Of a stretch of 64,000 nt of DNA, positions 60,912 to 64,000 are shown one piece after another. Source of the DNA: Arthrobacter sp. ov407 (lineage in GTDB: Bacteria > Actinomycetota > Actinomycetes > Actinomycetales > Micrococcaceae). Both the position numbers and the translations under genes were made by a program. Every line of letters starts with the position of its first letter. Position 1 is the first letter of the stretch. The DNA lies in NCBI RefSeq assembly GCF_900102895.1, contig NZ_FNGD01000010.1:62001-126000 (forward strand), read 5' to 3'. The notes beneath the pieces were generated by a model. It ran no database searches. It was not told the origin of the DNA and saw only the letters and a list, made by a program, of their open reading frames with translations.

Positions 60912-61754
60912 ATGAGTGTGAATCAAGACACAGAAATTCCCGGCACTTCCGGACATCCTGCGGACGCCCCTTCGAAGCCCGCCAAGACCGCCAGGGAGGA
61001 CTCGCGGACGGACATGGTGGGGAAGGCGCTGGGCCTGCTGGTCCTCCTCGGAGACGAGCCGCGCGGCGCCAGTGCCGCGGAAATTTCCCGCCGGGCGGAT
61101 CTGCCGTTCAGCACCACCTACCGCCTGCTCGGCTCCCTGACGCGGGACGGCTTCGTGGACTACGAGCCGGATGGCCGCCGCTACCACCTGGGGCTGCGGG
61201 TCTTCCAGCTCGGCCAGCGCGTCTCCAATCACCACGGCTTCGCGGGTACGGCCCTGCCCATCCTGCGGCGAGTCACGGAGGAAACGGGCGAGGCGACCAT
61301 CCTCTCCGTCCGGGACGGCATCCACCACCTCACGGTGAACAAGGTGGACGGCCCGCAGACCTTCCGGGTCACGAGCGACCCCGGTCATCTCGGGGCCCTG
61401 CACACCACGTCGGTGGGCAAGGCGCTGGTGGCGTTCGCCGATGACACCACCCGCGCCCAGCTCGTCGACGAGCTGCCCCTGGAACCGCTGACGGCGCTCT
61501 CCGTTACGGACCGCGAGGCTTTCCGGGCGGAGATCGAGCAGGTCCGGCGCCAGGGCTACGCCACCATGGACGAGGAAAACGAGCTCGGCATGCGCGCCGT
61601 CGCCGTCCCGGTCTTCAACGCCCAGGGGCACGCCTTCGCCTCGCTGGCCACGGCCGTCCCTGTTTTCCGCCTGAGCATGGAGTCCCTGGTGGCCCTCGTG
61701 CCGTTGCTGCAGGCGGCGGCCGCGGAGCTGTCGGCCCGGCTGCCCCAGCGGTGA
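60912..61754 (+). CDS. IclR-family transcriptional regulator
   Basis: 280 residues. The N-terminal winged helix-turn-helix (about 35-100: VGKALGLLVLLGDEPRGASAAEISRRADLPFSTTYRLLGSLTRDGFV) and C-terminal effector domain (about 105-275), with LGALHTTSVGKALVAF and the DEENELGMRAVAVPVF motif that closes the ligand pocket. It probably controls the divergent transporter and the downstream dehydrogenase-dehydratase genes in response to an aromatic or shikimate-pathway acid. ATG at 60912 is used; an ATG at 60894 is possible. Confidence 0.92.
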   Translation: MSVNQDTEIPGTSGHPADAPSKPAKTAREDSRTDMVGKALGLLVLLGDEPRGASAAEISRRADLPFSTTYRLLGSLTRDGFVDYEPDGRRYHLGLRVFQLGQRVSNHHGFAGTALPILRRVTEETGEATILSVRDGIHHLTVNKVDGPQTFRVTSDPGHLGALHTTSVGKALVAFADDTTRAQLVDELPLEPLTALSVTDREAFRAEIEQVRRQGYATMDEENELGMRAVAVPVFNAQGHAFASLATAVPVFRLSMESLVALVPLLQAAAAELSARLPQR

Positions 61755-61811
61755 CAGCCGGCCGCCCCGGAGGTACAGCCCGACACCCGCGCCGCCGACC
61801 TCGTCATAATA

Positions 61812-61828
61812 TGTTCGTCATTCGAACA
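61812..61828. promoter_or_regulatory. Inverted repeat, possible IclR operator
   Basis: TGTTCG-TCATT-CGAACA, a 6-5-6 inverted repeat 108 bp before the dehydrogenase start. The half-site spacing is like known IclR-family operators, and CATAAT (61805-61810) next to it could be the -10 element it controls. Confidence 0.5.
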
Positions 61829-61935
61829 ATAGTGCAACATGTGAACAAAGTCTGTAACGTAATCCCCATCACCCGGCCCGCGGACGCCGCAAGCGTCACC
61901 GCCCGCCGAGTGTCGTTGTCAAAGGAGCTAACCGG

Positions 61936-62817
61936 ATGAGCAATCGAGCAGAGTCCTTCCTCGTGGGCCTCGTGGGAGACGGCGTCACGCCCTCCCTCAC
62001 GCCCTACATGCACGAACGCGAAGGCGACGTTCAGGGCCTCCGCTACCTCTACCGCCCCATCGACCTCACCGAACTCGGCTTGCCCGGCCAGGCCGTGGGA
62101 GAGCTGCTCTCCGGCGCCCGGAGCCTCGGGTTCAACGGATTGAACATCACGCACCCCTGCAAACAGCTCGTGCTCGACTACCTCGACGAGGTCTCCGCCG
62201 ATGCCCGGCGCCTCGGCGCCGTCAACACCGTGGTCATCCGCGACGGCCGCTTCATCGGCTACAACACCGACTTTTCCGGCTTCGCGGCGGCGCTGGCCTC
62301 CGGGCTCCCCGCCGCCACCCTGGACCGCGTAGTGCAGCTGGGCGCCGGCGGCGCGGGTTCCGCCGTCGCCTACGCCCTGCTCACCGCGGGAGTCCGCGAA
62401 CTGGACCTCGTGGACACCGACGCGGCGCGCTGCGCCGCCCGGGCGGCCGAGCTCGCCGGATTCTTCCCGGACCGGACCGTCACTGCCCGGGCGACGGCGG
62501 AGCTCCCGCAGCTCATGCCGCAGGCCGACGGCCTGGTGCACTGCACCCCCGTGGGCATGGCCGCCCACCCGGGCGTTCCGCTGGACATGTCCCTCGTGGA
62601 GTCCCGGCACTGGGTGGCCGACATCGTGTACAGGCCGATCGAAACCGAGCTTGTCCGCGAGGCGCGCGCCAAGGGCTGCGACGTGCTCGACGGCGGCCGG
62701 ATGGCCGTGGGACAGGCGGCGGACGCCTTCCGGATCTTCACCGGGCGCCAGGCCGACGCCGACCGCATGCGCTCCCACTTCCTAGAACTCGTGGCCGCTG
62801 AAGAAGTGGCCGCCTGA
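61936..62817 (+). CDS. qsuD: Quinate/shikimate dehydrogenase
   Basis: 293 residues. The substrate-binding motif SLTPYMHEREG (S20, T22) is the QsuD/YdiB-type variant rather than the SxS of biosynthetic AroE. Catalytic K76 (ITHPCKQ) and D112 (YNTDFSG) are present, and the dinucleotide site GAGGAGSAVAY is at about 136-146. It oxidises quinate or shikimate to 3-dehydro products for catabolism. ATG at 61936 is preceded by AAAGGAG. It overlaps the next gene start (TGATG), so the two are translated together. Confidence 0.9.
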   Translation: MSNRAESFLVGLVGDGVTPSLTPYMHEREGDVQGLRYLYRPIDLTELGLPGQAVGELLSGARSLGFNGLNITHPCKQLVLDYLDEVSADARRLGAVNTVVIRDGRFIGYNTDFSGFAAALASGLPAATLDRVVQLGAGGAGSAVAYALLTAGVRELDLVDTDAARCAARAAELAGFFPDRTVTARATAELPQLMPQADGLVHCTPVGMAAHPGVPLDMSLVESRHWVADIVYRPIETELVREARAKGCDVLDGGRMAVGQAADAFRIFTGRQADADRMRSHFLELVAAEEVAA

Positions 62818-64000
62818 TGCGCACCGGAATCGCCACCGTCTGCCTCGCCGGCACCCTGCGGGAAAAAATGCAGGCCTGCGCTGTAGCCGGCTTCGACGGG
62901 ATCGAGATCTTCGAACAGGACCTCGTGACGTCCCCGCTGAGCCCGGAGGACGTCCGGAAGCTGGCCGCCGACCTCGGCCTCACCCTGGACCTCTACCAGC
63001 CGTTCCGCGACTTCGACAGCGTCCCCGAGGACTTGCTCGCCGCCAACCTGCGCCGCGCGGATGCCAAGTTCCGGCTCATGTCCCGCCTGGGCATGGACAC
63101 CATGCTGCTGTGCTCCAACGTCGGCACGGCCACGATCGACGACGACGAGCTCCGGGCCACCCAGCTCTCCCGGCTCGCGCACCTCGCGGGCGACCACGGC
63201 GTCAAGGTCGCCTATGAGGCCCTGGCCTGGGGCAAATACGTCAACGACTACGAGCACGCCCACCGGCTGGTCGACACGGTGGACCACCCCAACCTGGGCA
63301 CCTGCCTGGACTCCTTCCACATCCTCTCCCGGGACTGGGACACCGCACCGATCGAGGCCTTCAACCCGGAGAAGATCTTCTTCGTCCAGGTGGCCGATGC
63401 CCCCAAGCTGTCCATGGACGTGCTGTCCTGGAGCCGGCACTACCGGGTGTTTCCGGGCGAGGGCCAGTTCGAACTCGCCACGTTCATGGGCCATGTGGTC
63501 CGCGCCGGCTACGCCGGGCCGGTGTCGCTGGAAGTGTTCAACGACGTCTTCCGCCAGTCCGACGTCGAACGCACCGCCGTGGACGCCATGCGGTCGCTGA
63601 TCTGGCTCGAAGAGCAGAGCGCCGCATGGCTTGAGGCAAACCCGGCCACAGCCGAAGGCGAGGTGGCCAGCGGTGTGACAGGCCAGGTGTCCGGCGCCCC
63701 GGCCCGGCGCCGCTACCCCATGGAGCTCGCCACGCTTCCCCGGGTGGCCGAGCCCGCCGGCTTCAACTTCGCCGAGGTCCGGGCAGGGGACACCGCCGGC
63801 CTGGAAACCCTGCTCGGCCAGCTGGGGTTCGCGTTCAACGGGCGGCATCGGACCAAGAACGTGCAATTGTGGACCATGGGCCAAGCCCGCGTGATCATCA
63901 ACGAAGAACCCGCCGCTTTTGGCACAGTAGCGGCCGCAAGCGCCGGGACCGCCGCGGTGCCCGCAATTTCTGCTGCAATTCCTGCCTCTATTTCTGCTGC
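62817..64000 (+). CDS. qsuB: 3-Dehydroshikimate dehydratase (QsuB-type), partial
   Basis: Runs off the right edge; 394 codons are visible. N-terminal TIM-barrel (xylose isomerase-like) dehydratase converts 3-dehydroshikimate to protocatechuate. The metal ligands E134 (VAYEA), D165 (CLDSFH), Q191 (FVQVAD) and E239 (LEVFND) have the same spacing as in characterised QuiC1/QsuB enzymes. From about residue 300 (YPMELATLPRVAEPAG...) a vicinal oxygen chelate (HPPD-like) domain begins, the fused C-terminal half of QsuB. An Ala/Ser/Thr-rich, lower-GC stretch starts near residue 375 and looks like an insertion within that domain. ATG overlaps the dehydrogenase stop. Confidence 0.9.
   Translation, partial: MRTGIATVCLAGTLREKMQACAVAGFDGIEIFEQDLVTSPLSPEDVRKLAADLGLTLDLYQPFRDFDSVPEDLLAANLRRADAKFRLMSRLGMDTMLLCSNVGTATIDDDELRATQLSRLAHLAGDHGVKVAYEALAWGKYVNDYEHAHRLVDTVDHPNLGTCLDSFHILSRDWDTAPIEAFNPEKIFFVQVADAPKLSMDVLSWSRHYRVFPGEGQFELATFMGHVVRAGYAGPVSLEVFNDVFRQSDVERTAVDAMRSLIWLEEQSAAWLEANPATAEGEVASGVTGQVSGAPARRRYPMELATLPRVAEPAGFNFAEVRAGDTAGLETLLGQLGFAFNGRHRTKNVQLWTMGQARVIINEEPAAFGTVAAASAGTAAVPAISAAIPASISA

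Noticed and set aside
1..64000. CRISPR arrays, tRNA or rRNA genes, insertion sequences and prophage
   Set aside because: No regularly spaced repeat-spacer arrays, no cloverleaf-like sequences, and no transposase, integrase or phage structural genes were seen.

Overview
The window is high-GC actinobacterial chromosome, most likely from the Arthrobacter/Pseudarthrobacter group (Micrococcaceae). This rests on codon use, on gene order (parS cluster, trxA-trxB, murJ, NUDIX, cca; then rpsF-ssb-rpsR-rplI ... dnaB) and on the many genes that look leaderless. It appears to be origin-proximal, with oriC and parAB expected just left of base 1. The order matches the Mycobacterium tuberculosis parB-trxC-trxB2-mviN-mutT4-pcnA block, but without sigM, cwlM or the large Rv3909-type gene.

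Region by region: 1-2886 has no convincing gene. It carries seven perfect parS sites, one damaged parS site, a small group of DnaA-box-like 9-mers and possible gene fossils. 2887-8869 (minus) is trxB-trxA redox, a membrane protein with an N-lobe-only pseudokinase plus an extracytoplasmic domain, MurJ and a NUDIX hydrolase. 9041-11104 is CCA tRNA nucleotidyltransferase and a histidine phosphatase. 11105-12171 is a 1-kb stretch with two tiny ORFs that have very strong Shine-Dalgarno sequences, followed by a perfect terminator. 12172-15095 is a GT87-type glycosyltransferase and an FAD oxidoreductase. 15112-19249 is a MacB-like ABC exporter divergent from its likely two-component system. 19367-23089 is a penicillin-binding lipoprotein and an ABC-F ATPase. 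23231-26762 is a DeoR regulator, an MFS permease and a PAP2-DAG kinase fusion. 26912-30898 is an ABC-2 transporter plus two-component system. 31181-36166 is an amino acid permease, a 131-bp repeat pair, an intradiol-dioxygenase-like lipoprotein, an M18 aminopeptidase and a DUF1345 protein.

36385-38211 is the rpsF-ssb-rpsR-rplI operon with an S6:S18-type autoregulatory leader. 39597-40640 holds two membrane-anchored proteins with L7/L12-like motifs. A dense DnaA-box cluster (40666-41130) precedes dnaB. 42741-49166 is accessory metabolism and transport (thioesterase, DoxX, MATE, CGNR, EamA, DUF2277). 49194-52254 is a csoR-copZ-copA copper operon with its operator. 52440-59206 is stress and DNA or carbohydrate metabolism: UspA, a BNR propeller with a ubiquitin-like MoaD protein, trehalose synthase, a flavin oxidoreductase and a LigC-type ligase. 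59370-64000 is a quinate/shikimate catabolic cluster: MHS transporter, IclR regulator, dehydrogenase and a QsuB-type 3-dehydroshikimate dehydratase cut by the window end.

Most genes right of 9 kb read rightward, away from the presumed origin. I saw no rRNA, tRNA, CRISPR, insertion sequence or prophage. Two patterns recur across the window: TANNNT-like -10 boxes exactly 6-7 nt before the start codon, and short tandem duplications at gene ends.
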